From Dinochytrium kinnereticum (lineage: Eukaryota; Chytridiomycota; Chytridiomycetes; Chytridiales; Chytridiaceae): DNA of 17,351 nucleotides. Where the stretch lies: positions 156,337 to 173,687 of the forward strand of contig JADGJT010000006.1 of assembly GCA_027604005.1 (NCBI GenBank), written 5' to 3'. Shown piece after piece: positions 1-10,200 of the stretch. Numbering within the stretch: position 1 is the first letter of the stretch; the number at the start of each line of letters is the position of its first letter. The notes below the pieces were generated by a model that made no database searches, was not told the origin of the DNA, and worked only from the letters and a program-made list of their open reading frames with translations. The translations under genes and the position numbers were made by a program.

Positions 1-2305
1 CGAGTTGGTTTTTCAAACTGGTGAGCGAGGGGGGGGGGCGGGGGCCGCGGCCCCCCCCCCCCGATTTCAGTCTAGTCCTTTTGAGGTTTAAGGTCAATTA
101 TCTGATCCACAGAATATTCTTCCAGATTGGTCGATCACACCATCGTACGAAGAAGCCTCTTTGTGCGGAGGACTGGATCCTGCTTTACGATGATGTCGGG
201 AAGCTCACTAAACCTGCCGACGAGATTAAGGCGCTCATTTTTTACGGGGTGAGACGGTTTACGCGCTTTATCGAGTGTTTTAACTTTTATCAGGGTGTTG
301 ACGATGATCTTCGAAGCATTGCATGGAAGTACCTTCTTAAAGTATATCCTTGGGACTCGACCGAACGAGACCGCCATACGATCATGGAGGAGAAAACGTA
401 TTTGCTCATTTAATTTATTTATTGTGTGGGGTTGCTTTCATTAATTATAATCTGTATTTGTTTTGTCTTGTAGCCGAATTTACGTTGAGACCAAGATGCA
501 GTGGAAGACTATCCTTGCCGATGCCACTCAGGAGGCCACGAACCGGGCGAAGGAGAACGGTGGGGGTGTTGTGGATGAGGAGACTGAGGCTCTGGCGGGA
601 GATGAGAAGGAGGAAGGGGATGTTGTTACGAAGATTAAGGAGAGAAGGTATCGTGTTGGTGAGTGGTCAATTTGTCCATTTGTTGGCAATGGCTTCCATT
701 TCCCTTTTTCTTTATGAAACTGAGAGGGTGCTGCTTTTTTGGTTTATTCTGTGCTTAACCCTCCCTTCTCTGGGATAACAGAAAAAGATGTGGTTAGAAC
801 CGACAGAACCGTCCCCTTCTTTGCAGGTGACGCCGGTGACGACCGGCCCCTCTCTACTCCAGCCCCATCGGTACCTGGCCAGGTAATTTTACTCTTCAAA
901 TCACTCATTCGCAGGCTGCCTTTTTGTTTTGCTTATATCACAATTATTTATATTATTTGATGTTGTGGCAGCCGGCGGTAATCGCGACCCAGAGACTGTT
1001 CTCGAGAAATTTGGAGATGCTGAAAGACGTATTGATCACCTACACCGTCTATAATTTTGAGTTGGGGTATGTGCAGGGGATGAATGATCTGCTGGCTCCT
1101 GTGCTTGCAGTTATGAGGGATGAGGTGGATGGTTTTTGGTGTTTTGCAGAGTTTATGGAGGATATGGTTGGTTTTGCGTCTTTTCTTTTTCTTTCCACTT
1201 TTGCCTTTCCTCTCTTGTGGATTGCTGTTGTTGTTGTTGTTGTTGGTGTTGTTGTTGGTGTTTTTTTTTTTTGTTTTTGGGTTATGATTCCTTTTCAAGA
1301 ATGGCTTTTCATGCATGCTCTCTGATCGCTATTTGGTATCTCTCATCAAACAGAAAGTGAACTTTTACCGTGATCAAAGTGGGATGCGGCAGCAGCTCCA
1401 CCTCCTTGAGCTCTTGATCAAGTTTGTCGATCCACCACTCTACGCGCACTTAGGTAAAGCTCTGCATCCTATTCTGATTCCTATTTTGATTTATTCTCGC
1501 GGCCTCTAACTTTATCTTTCTATCCTTGCACGTAAAGAACGAATTGACTCTGTCAACCTGTTTTGCTGCTTCAGATGGATGCTTGTTTTGTTTAAGAGGG
1601 AGTTTGCGTTTGATGATGTGTTGAGGCTTTGGGAGGTGAGTTTCACCCCTTTGTTTTTTGGTTGTTTTTTTTTGGTTTCTGTTCTTCTTCCCACAGTATG
1701 GATGACAGATTCTTTTTTTTTTTCTGGTTCTCGTGATAGGTGCTTTGGGCGTGCCCGTTCACGAAACGATTTCACTTATTCGTCGCCCTGGCGATTTTAA
1801 ACAAGTATCGTCAGGAGATCATGACCAACTGCAAGGCCTTTGATGAATGTCTTAAGGTAACAAAAACCGTCCTTCTCCTTCGTCCTTCCTTCAGAGAAAA
1901 AAAAGAATCAGGCTTAATGACCAACGTACTCTTTCACATCAAAAGTTTACCAACGACCTCTCTGGAAACCTTGACCTTGAGGACCTGCTCTCCCGCTCCG
2001 AAGTTCTCTTCCAGGTCTTCCGTCAGATGATCACCATTGCTGCTTGGGAGCGGCTCGGCGTCAATATTGAGTTGGGTCTTTCACGACCGGACACTGCGCT
2101 TCCATCATCATCGTCCAAGGGTGTCCCAGCACCGAGACCTGAGAGCCCTCAACCAAAGAGAGGGAGAAGCGCGTCCAATGCTTCGGCTAGCGTGAGATCG
2201 ACTTCGGCTAGTCCAAGCCGGTTGGAAAGGTTAGCGGTGCCTGTTGAGGTGGATGTGGAGGGGATTTGGGATTTGCTGGGGCTTTTGGAGGTTGTAAAGG
2301 GCTAA
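1..2305 (+). CDS. GYP7: Gyp7/TBC1D15-like Rab GTPase-activating protein (TBC domain), 5' partial
   Basis: TBC-domain GAP that stimulates GTP hydrolysis by Rab GTPases; the fungal Gyp7 family acts on Ypt7/Rab7 at vacuole and late endosome. Inferred exons: <1-20, 126-248, 294-397, 474-658, 782-882, 972-1166, 1354-1453, 1538-1635, 1740-1856, 1946-2305. These give 466 codons without a stop. Seen in order: WKYLLKVYPWDST (TBC entry helix), EKDVVRTDRT spanning the 658/782 junction (the IxxDxxRT motif with the arginine finger), LGYVQGMNDL near 1060-1090 (YxQG glutamine finger), FWCF, FYRDQSGMRQQL, FRWMLVLFKREF and RLWEV. All are Gyp7/TBC1D15 landmarks, and both catalytic fingers are intact, so it should be active. 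The C-terminal tail (about 2080-2305) is Ser/Pro-rich. The N-terminus, where relatives carry a lipid-binding region, lies upstream of the window. Introns are 44-187 nt. The assignment to the Gyp7 subfamily is strong; the exact Rab target is inferred. Confidence 0.9.
29..62. repeat. G-tract/C-tract inverted repeat inside the first visible intron
   Basis: Ten Gs, one C, five Gs, a short CCGCGG core, then twelve Cs. The core with its flanks is a perfect palindrome and the G and C tracts extend the stem, so a very stable hairpin, or G-quadruplex/i-motif, can form. It lies in the intron at 21-125 of the TBC gene. Homopolymers of this kind are also prone to sequencing error. Confidence 0.85.
1223..1272. 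repeat. GTT trinucleotide repeat followed by a T-run, in an intron
   Basis: Roughly ten imperfect GTT/GGT units run into a T homopolymer of about 12, inside the longest intron of the TBC gene (1167-1353). The repeat probably explains why this intron is two to four times longer than the others in the window. It is a simple-sequence expansion with no evident coding role. Confidence 0.85.
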
Positions 2306-2340
2306 GTTGGGGTGTTTGCGGTGATATTTGTTTTTTCATT

Positions 2341-2380
<40 letters not shown>

Positions 2381-2593
2381 TGCTTGGTGTGTGAATTCTT
2401 TGTGGAGAAGAAGCTTTTTTGTGTCCTTTTTTTTTGAAGGCTTCCTTGACCGTGCTGCTGTTTTATCACGGTTTAACCTGTGTTTATCTATATGTATCTT
2501 TTGGTCTTTCAAAAACATCAATTATCTGGCTTTTACATGTTTTTATCAGTTTGTACTTGAATTGTGGCCTTGAAGGGGTTAAGACCCACTGCC
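2306..2593. other. Shared 3' intergenic region between convergent genes
   Basis: The stop of the TBC gene (plus) and the stop of the hydrolase gene (minus) face each other across 288 bp. The interval must hold both 3' UTRs and both polyadenylation regions. It is T-rich on the plus strand and contains a TTTC microsatellite. I saw no convincing ORF and no clear AATAAA hexamer on either strand. Confidence 0.7.
2337..2381. repeat. (TTTC)n tetranucleotide microsatellite
   Basis: About eleven near-perfect TTTC units, immediately downstream of the TBC gene stop. The pyrimidine-rich tract is on the sense strand of that gene's 3' UTR. It is likely polymorphic in copy number. Confidence 0.95.
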
Positions 2594-4495
2594 CTACAAA
2601 TCATACCCCTCATCCTCATACCTTTCCAGCTCCTCCTCCTTCGCCACAGCAAGAGAAGGCAGAGTTATTTTCAAATCGCCCAAATCCAGCTTCCCCTTCA
2701 TCGCCAACGCCCTCTTCTTAGCCCTATCCACTGTCCCGGAAATCGCCTCCATAACAGTCCCAGGTTCATCCAGCATGACCATATGCCCAGCACCTCTGGC
2801 AACATAGTACATTGAGTTCTCAGATAGGCTCTTGTGAAGATCCAACTGACACCTCTCCCAAGCTGTGGCCGTTGCGTTGGAATTTTCGCAACGGGTAGCT
2901 GTATGAGGGCAGGAGGCGGAGATACGGTTGCCACCTACTACAACGGCGACGGGGAGGGTCTTTAGAGGAAGAGGGGGTTTGGTAGCGCGGGCCTGGGCCG
3001 AGGAGGTGTTGGTGTAGTGAATGAGTTCGCTGGTAATTGCCTAATGAAGGTCAATTAAGTAGTTATTAGAGTCGGTTGTGGGGTACCTTTGGAAACCTTC
3101 CATTAAAGACCGCCGCCGCGTCAGCGGGCCTCAATTTTATATCCCATAAATCCTCAAAAATGGGGCCTAAAAGAATCCTATCAATGCCGAAAGGGGAGAG
3201 GAGCCCCCAAGCGACTCCATTCCAGATCTCGGATCTCTCCATAGCCATACTAGCCGATCCTGGACGGTTGATGGGATCAATTTCGTCCGCGATGGTAACA
3301 AAGTCTTCATGGCTCGCATCCAAAAAGACCAAGCCGGCTGTGATATGAGGGTTGGCTGTTGTTGTTTATTTTTACCGAAAATGTTAAAAATGGGATGAAG
3401 GTAAAGGAGTGAGAGGCAGGTGAGTTACCATGAGCAAACACACGAATGTTGAATCCTCCAAATGAGTGACCAACTAGAACAAAAGGACCCTTCTCCCCTG
3501 CTTCTTCCAGGGTAAGCTTGAGGACCTCGGCAATGTTGCTCGTAGTTTGAGGCATCGGGCCAGTTTCAGAATGGCCATATCCGGGCCTGTCGATCCTATC
3601 TCAAGAGAGGATTGAGTGATGAGGTTAAAAGCGGAAGCAAATAAAACTAAAAAAATCTTTACCAGCAGACCCGTGTAGTCTTTGAGAGGGGGTCCGCGAT
3701 AAACTTCCAGGAGAGGATAGCGGTTATGGATAATCCCTGTTTCGCATATAATTCCATAAGACCTTTTTACAACGAATGTCAAATTACCGTATCCAGCAGG
3801 ATAGTTGGCGTGTTTTCATCGGGCACCTGTCCTTGGCAATGAATGTGGACCACCTGGTTTCCATTCCTGATTCTCACCAGTCTGCCGCGTGGAGGGTAAT
3901 TAACGGCATCCAGTCCCCTTTGCACAGCCTGGAATGCGACCAAACCCCACAGAATCATCACAACCAACTGACTTCCTACCCCACTCCCACTGGGCCAGTG
4001 CGTTTTTGCAGCCACTGGAGCCTGTCCCTCAACCAATGGTCGAGTCTCGTCAGCAGTCGCTTCATTGAGCAATTGAGACCCACGTATCGCCTCTCTTTGC
4101 CTCGCAAGCATGATTACCAGAACAAGCAACGCCAGAAGGGCCCTGCTCCCCCCCGTCCTCTCTCCAGACTGAACCATGCCCACCATGGAAACGAAAGCAA
4201 GTATGAACTGCATCATCGTGATCCCGAATAGAACGCCGGATGCATCCTTAGGTACGGTTCTCAATCGAGTCGTTACATGAGTCAGGCGCCACGCCGCCAG
4301 GAAGGCAAGGAGGTCTGGGACAATCAATCCTGCGATCGAGGTTCGGGTGAGGTGCATGGAGATGGAGGCGTCCTCTGATAGGAGCTCCCATGTACTTAGA
4401 GCTGCCAGGAAGGAGGAGAATGCGAGCCCGCCGGTTGCCATCCAGAGCAGCAGCTGGGGGACGGCGTCGCTCCTGGCAGCATTTGGTTGAGGCAT
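2594..4495 (-). CDS. Membrane-anchored alpha/beta hydrolase (serine hydrolase fold), 554 aa
   Basis: Inferred exons, 5' to 3' on the minus strand: 4495-3788, 3736-3663, 3595-3429, 3355-3087, 3040-2594. Residues 1-200 hold about five hydrophobic helices (near 13-39, 50-73, 86-109, 118-131 and 175-192). A hydrolase domain follows: TILLDTG (first strand and oxyanion region), DRPGYGHSE, the nucleophile elbow LVGHSFGG with Ser305, VFLDASHED, and a C-terminal GAGHMVMLDEP supplying catalytic His492. These are hallmarks of the alpha/beta hydrolase superfamily (esterase, lipase, epoxide-hydrolase types); the substrate cannot be told. The acidic triad residue is not obvious. A Cys pair and an Asn-Ala-Thr sequon before the His region would fit a luminal or extracellular domain. 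The ATG lies only 23 bp after the stop of the upstream membrane-protein gene on the same strand. Confidence 0.85.
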
Positions 4496-4518
4496 GCAGA
4501 AAAAACAATTTGTCGCTT

Positions 4519-6732
4519 TTATTTATTTCCGCCTTCCTCAAGGTCGACCTTTAGGACTTCGGTCAGCACAAAGTATCGTCTCAGCTCATGTTCGACGCCG
4601 ACCGCGTATATCAGGAGAAAGAATGAGACGGATAAAAGAGTTGTGGTGATCAAGAGCTTTAAGAACAAAAGGGGGAAAGGGTGTGTGATCGCGTTATTAT
4701 ACTTGACGCCAACGTAGGAGAGGCGATAAGATGAACCAGACATGGACAATAATGTTAAGTATGGAGAGTGGAGGCTTACCGCAGAGAGTGTGTTTCCAAC
4801 AAAGAATAATGGCGCGGCCCCCAGAAGAAGAAACAAGGAAAAGACTAGAAGCTCGACGATTCGAACGGAATATGAGGACATCGTAATGAAGACGGTCATC
4901 ATAAGCGTGCTAAAAAATATTTGATATGTCATATCCTTCGGATAGTTTTTGATTATAATGCCAATTAAAATTCTTAATAAAAGAAAAGGGTGTCAGAGCC
5001 ATTAAGTACTTGGCAAACCCTACATGTAGCCCCAGCAAAGCACCACAGCGATTGCCACCGACTGGTATCTGAGTATCTTAACATTTCCGTAAGGTATAAA
5101 TGACAGGCAAAACCCGATAAATCCACAACAGCAGAAGAATAGAATTCTAATCGTCTTGATTTCATACGACAAATTAAAGCAGAGGGATGGAGACTTTGGT
5201 CGATCCTCCGGAACTTCGCAATATCTGAAAAAAAAGGCTGAGAATGATTCGACGAACTTGCTTAAACCTACGTTAGGGGATCCACAAGCGCATGAAATAT
5301 TTCATTCACAACAACTGTGAAAATGCTTAACCGCGACATAAAGATCGCCTCATGTCTCTGCCACGCCATGTACTTGTCCTCAAACCAAGGATCTTTCAAA
5401 GTGGATGCGTGAATGATTTTCTGTGAGGTCCTGTAAAGCCATGAACCTCCTTCAACTTTTGGTGTCGGCTTCAGGCTCATATCGGACGATAAAGCTTTGG
5501 TTCCATCCCTACCTTCTTCTTCTGGATCTCGCAAAGGATGAATACGGAGTGACCCTTTTATTGTTGAGGCCTTGCGTTCGGTGACCATTAGTCCTTTACA
5601 GAGATCGTGTAGCTCGTCCGGGGAAGCTAATGTCACGGTTTCTTTTCTAAGCCCATATCGTAGCGCGATGGATGTTTCCATCACAAAGATTCTTCTTAAC
5701 CTTGACTCCCTAACGTAAACAATATACAAGCCGTTAAAGTAGCTTGCTTGCTGGTTAGGATTTCGACGTAATGACGATTCTTTTACCATAGAAGGTAAAT
5801 AAATAGGGGGGTGAGGAAATTCTTTGGAGATGCGCCAGGAACATATACAATATGGATGACTAAGTATGAGAAACGGGCGTATTAGCGGGGGTAAAAGATA
5901 TTTAAGACTGCACCATAGTTTCCGACAATAAAAACAGTCTGAGCGGCCGAGAACATGAATGTCTGCATGTTGTTCAGAACTGAGGCAATGAGTAGCGATA
6001 TCCACAAAAACCGGACCCAGGTCTCAAAGGTCCCTTTATAATTCTTTATAGAGAAATATTCAACATTGACAAAAAAGTTCGCATAAATTATGGCTGTTGC
6101 GATTGTTACTGTCACATGCTGAGGGCCGTAAGAAATTGATGAAGGCACATTACTTTTCAAACCTGGAAACGCCTTGCGAAGCCTCGAAATATACGGCAAG
6201 TGATTATTAGAATGATGGGAAGAACGATTGCAATAAGCTGCCCAGCTAACACTGCCTCAAAACTTGGTTAATATTCGCACTCAAAGACATCACAAACCTG
6301 GATAGTTGATAGAGGACGAGTAATTAACGGATATCAGAAGGTAAGTTATGAAGACTGAACAAATAAGGTGAGCATTAAAGGAACTATAAATGATCGGATA
6401 CCGATCGCAACACCAACCCCCAAACGTTGGGTATGCGTGAAGAAGTATTCATTATATCGCTGAATGAACTCCTTCTCCATAAGTGCATTCTTGAATCTCA
6501 GTGTAAAGAAACTATTAGGCGTGTGCTCCGCCGATATCTTTTGGTGCTGATAGTTTTTCACGATTGACTCTGGGATATTCGTTGTGATGACTTTCTTCAA
6601 ATCAAAGGTATTGCTTTCAGGATTCGCTGGTAAGCTACTATCTCTTTGAGGTTCAATTTTAAGTGTGCTCCCAGCGATGGGCGGCAGAAGCACCCTCTTC
6701 CCGATGTGCTTTCCTTCTGACTCGAGATTCAT
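4519..6732 (-). CDS. Multi-pass membrane protein with two tandem six-helix units, no catalytic domain, 579 aa
   Basis: Inferred exons, 5' to 3' on the minus strand: 6732-6402, 6354-6298, 6251-6163, 6118-5914, 5859-5787, 5742-5272, 5224-5024, 4909-4780, 4701-4519. The start is the first ATG after an in-frame TAA. The protein is built of two similar units. Each opens with an amphipathic segment (FKNALMEKEF at 80-89; FEDKYMAWQRHE at 372-383), runs through hydrophobic helices (about 104-122, 131-150, 162-181, 193-211, 213-233, 242-262; and 388-404, 434-452, 464-483, 491-512, 530-552), contains a F-[IF]-V-G-N signature, and closes with a charged helix (RESRLRRIFV; VEHELRRYFV). A roughly 100-residue cytosolic loop joins them. 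The arrangement resembles the membrane modules that precede class III nucleotide cyclase domains in some fungi and protists, but the protein stops about 13 residues after the second closing helix. Family name and function are unknown; the cyclase resemblance is from memory and tentative. The 78-nt intron at 4702-4779 is in frame; retaining it gives 605 aa. Confidence 0.72.
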
Positions 6733-7244
6733 AGCAAGTGATGAGCCTTTCCCACTACATTGACTTGGAACAAGTGGGAAGTGGAAACGGACGTCGTTGA
6801 TTTACACCCCCATAAGATCTACAAGTCTGAATGGGAATCTGGGCTTTGGAAAATGGTTCCCAAATCGTTCCCAAAGCTTACCTGTGCAGGTTGCTGTTCA
6901 ATTTTAGCGGAACATGAGAACCAGACCGCTCGTAAAACGACGAGTTGCCGCCTTATTCTCCCTCTTACACCACGAAATAAAGTAATGCATCTGTACCAGT
7001 AAATGTAACATTTCACGTTATAATCTCAGTTAGCAGCCTAGGATTTGAAGGCAAAGACTTCACTTTGGCCAAACTATTCTCTTAACTATATGTATTGGAA
7101 AAAAGGAAAAAAAAAATATACAAGAAAAGCAAAAGGAAGCAGGAGCACTTCAAATGACAGGAAAAATAACAAACGTGAAAAACATGTAAGAATCGGTAAG
7201 AAAAAAAATTGGGAGACACGCTAGTGGGAAATAAACCATTGAAC
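6733..7244. other. Intergenic region: 3' UTR of the PDXDC1-like gene and promoter of the membrane-protein gene
   Basis: 512 bp between two minus-strand genes. The part near 7080-7210 is very A-rich on the plus strand (T-rich on the sense strand), as expected around fungal transcript ends. The part nearest 6733 would serve as promoter of the tandem membrane-protein gene. An open frame at 6760-7002 on the plus strand has no recognisable protein character. No RNA gene or repeat element is visible. Confidence 0.6.
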
Positions 7245-10200
7245 TTAACCGTCCACTAAGGCAGATTGAGAAATCTCCTCTACCTCTTCTATAACTTCAG
7301 ACCGGACTGACGGCTGAAGTCCTTCCAAAAATGAAACATTTTGGGGAACATGGCCCTCACTAGCTCTCCTCTCTAACGTTCCTGGCAGCTTATCCAGGTT
7401 GTCGCGAGTCATTGAAATCGACATCCTACCAGGCTGAGGTGCGCTTGCTAGAGGAACAGTTGAAAATCCAGAGGAGATTGTGAACGTGCGTGCAAAAGGA
7501 CGGTGAGGTCGGACCTTCTGAGAATTTTTTTGCGGTGGCGGTACACCTATAATGCTTAGGACCGTTCCAATAACTGGGAGGCTTCGAAAGACCAGAACCT
7601 AGGAGCGGGCAGGGTTAAACATAATAACACTATAATAGAATTAAAACCAACCTCGTCACTCATCTCACTCTTTAATTCCTTCTCTGCCCTCTCAATGCCC
7701 TTACGCACGACGGCGCTGATATTATCCACAAATTCCGGCCCATTCTCCATCTCCCTCCCCAACTTATAGATCTGACCGACCAAGATTTTAATTGCGTCCA
7801 AAGTAAAAGGGCGCTTATCCATTCCGATCACAATGCAAACGGACGCCTTTCTCGTCGCATCCACTTCAACTTGCTCTTCCACACGCATCACTTCACCGTG
7901 ATAAAATAATCCAGAGCCATAAGTCTCGGCTAGTTGATCCGCAAGCCTCTTATTCAAATCGTCTAAATCCAGCAGAACTTCTTCAGAAACGTTCCCAGTC
8001 TCTGACTCAATGAAGGAAGGGGTGTATCGCACAGCCCCTAGAGCTATTTGAGATTTATAAGGCTGGGATTGGCTTGATGGTTGTGAATCTGATGGGATTA
8101 CAAAATTCTCGATGTAGGTAAGCTCATTTGAACCGTTCTCGACAGTTGATTTCAACAGGGGTTGTAGCTTTAGTGTGCTTTCGCATATCTTGGACTGCGA
8201 CTCGAAGAAACTTATCGCAGACATCAACAGCTCGGCCTGGGCTTCCAAAGGAGTATCTTTTCTTAATTAGATACTGACGTCGCAGAAACGCCTACCTGAG
8301 CCAAGTGGCGCATATCTAATGTAACTGTATGCATTGATTGTAACCAAGCTAACTGCAAGCCCGGCTTTAACCTCCGTAGGCAGGTTATCAAATATCTAGC
8401 AAAATAAAGAATAAGGAAAACAAAAGGTGAGAAATAACTCTTTAGAAACCCTCGAAAGACGACTGCTCACATATTTAGTGCCTAAATTGCTGACGGACTT
8501 GAGATTTAGGGCATCTTGGGAAGAAGGCAAATAATCTCCTCTGCGGTCACCTTCTCCAACCGAATCTGAGTGGGAAAGGCTGGGGCTGAATCTAACAGAT
8601 GACACAAAGTAAACTTTATCTGTCCCTGACAACGGCGCCATACACGACATCATAAGTGCCTTCGAAGTCATCGCTTGCGCCTTAGAAAAAATGAGAACCA
8701 TATGCAAACATTATCAAGGAATCATGTACGATCACTCACAAGCTCCCTTGCCCGAGCGTAAAAGACCTTCATCCGGTTTAAGTCATTGTTTAAGGCCACC
8801 CAAACCGGCAACGTGAGTTCAAGAGACGTTGCAGTAGGAAGACCTAAGGTGGCTAAGACACAGGGAGACCCTGGTGTATCCTCGTCATGGTTGAATCTGA
8901 ACGTTAATAGTGAATCCTCGAACCGAGGATCAAAATTCTGGAAAAAGGTGACTGAGGGAAGAACATCCTCAGAAAGGCCAAAAGTCCCATTCAAATTAAT
9001 TGTAACTGAGTCTGCCAAACGAGCCGAGTCGATCAACGAAGGGACTGGTCGAATGGCTGAAGACTTTGACAGCGTTGAACTCATCAAACCATAAAGTTGG
9101 TCTCTAACTCAAGATTAGCATCAGTTCTTAAACAAGCCCTACCCTTCCACGTGCATCCAGCAATTATACTGATCACATATCTCTCGGAGCTTCCTCAACT
9201 CGTCAACTTGACCAGCGCGTAAAGTTCCAGCACGGCAGTGAAGAAGACACGGCTTACGTCCGCACGAAATATCCTCATCCATAATGGTCAAAAGAGATGT
9301 TGTGTCCATGGTCTCGCCGTCAGCGGAAAGTGGGACTAATACCATGTTATCATAATAATCATGTGAAGAGGCAAAAAAACAAGCAAACTCGAAACAGTAA
9401 CTCACCATATCTCAGCTTAGCTTTGTGCAAATTGACTGGGCCGCCAACAAGACTCCATGATTTTGTGAGAGTTTCGCTCAAGATAGCGGCAGTCTCATCA
9501 TCAGGAAAGTAAAAGACGGGGACAGTATGGGGAGTCCGGCCGATAACGGTTGTGACAAAGAGAGCGGAGCGGAAAACTGAACAGCATTAGTTACATGCTC
9601 TAGACTGCCACTGCACGCACCTAGAATATCATCTGACCGTACAAGACCACCGCCAAAATCAACTCGACCGTGCAAGTGCACAAACTTTGACAGCCAGAAA
9701 CTTTAAAGCCCTTATTTTAACATCTACTCGCAATAAATATGAAAATTCACTCACCCAAACAGCTGTTTCAATCCATCGCTGATCGCCTTTTCAACAACGT
9801 TTCCCAGAGAAACCCTCTTGTCATTTTTCAGCAGTAGTGGACTGCGAGAGTATGCAGCCACCTGAAGGATGTGGAACAAAATTCTCTCCTCATCCGGCCC
9901 TTCATGAGGCCTAATATAATACGATTGAGCATTGTAAATGAAGTAGACAAAAAAACTTACTTGACGGAAAGCTCTTCAAAGTTGGTCACCTCATTAATCA
10001 TCCGGGTGAGCCTTTGAATGACAGCAGTCCCATCCAGGGGTTCCAAAGCAAACCGGCGAGAAGAAAAGAAACGTCTTGGTGCCTCCACGCTAAGGCCACA
10101 GTCAGCAATCCTTCAATATAAAAAGAGGTCCCAAACCTATTAAAGCTGGCTTTGCCGTCGCTGGTAGCGTCGTCCTCCCGGCCATAGGACTCGTGGCTTG

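Noticed and set aside
1136..1360. Cys/Phe-rich open frame over the TBC gene intron
   Set aside because: It is only the translation of the GTT/T-run repeat in a second frame.
3076..3348. Plus-strand open frame (90 codons) over the hydrolase gene
   Set aside because: It is antisense to an exon whose minus-strand reading gives a clear hydrolase segment (VFLDASHED).
4248..4541. Splicing the tandem membrane protein into the hydrolase to make one fused protein
   Set aside because: Candidate donors (GTCCTA, GTCGAC, GTGCTG) before the stop are phase 0, while the visible acceptor CCAG near 4470 would need phase 2. Joined in phase 0 it reads Arg/Pro-rich non-hydrolase sequence.
6346..6402. Reading the first exon of the tandem membrane protein straight to the stop at 6346
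   Set aside because: That frame ends in the first helix. A 47-nt intron (6355-6401) with GTATCC and TTCAG restores a continuous hydrophobic helix and leads into the next two exons.
6760..7002. Plus-strand 80-codon open frame in the gap upstream of the tandem membrane-protein gene
   Set aside because: No recognisable motif, no splice context, and it lies where the minus-strand promoter is expected.
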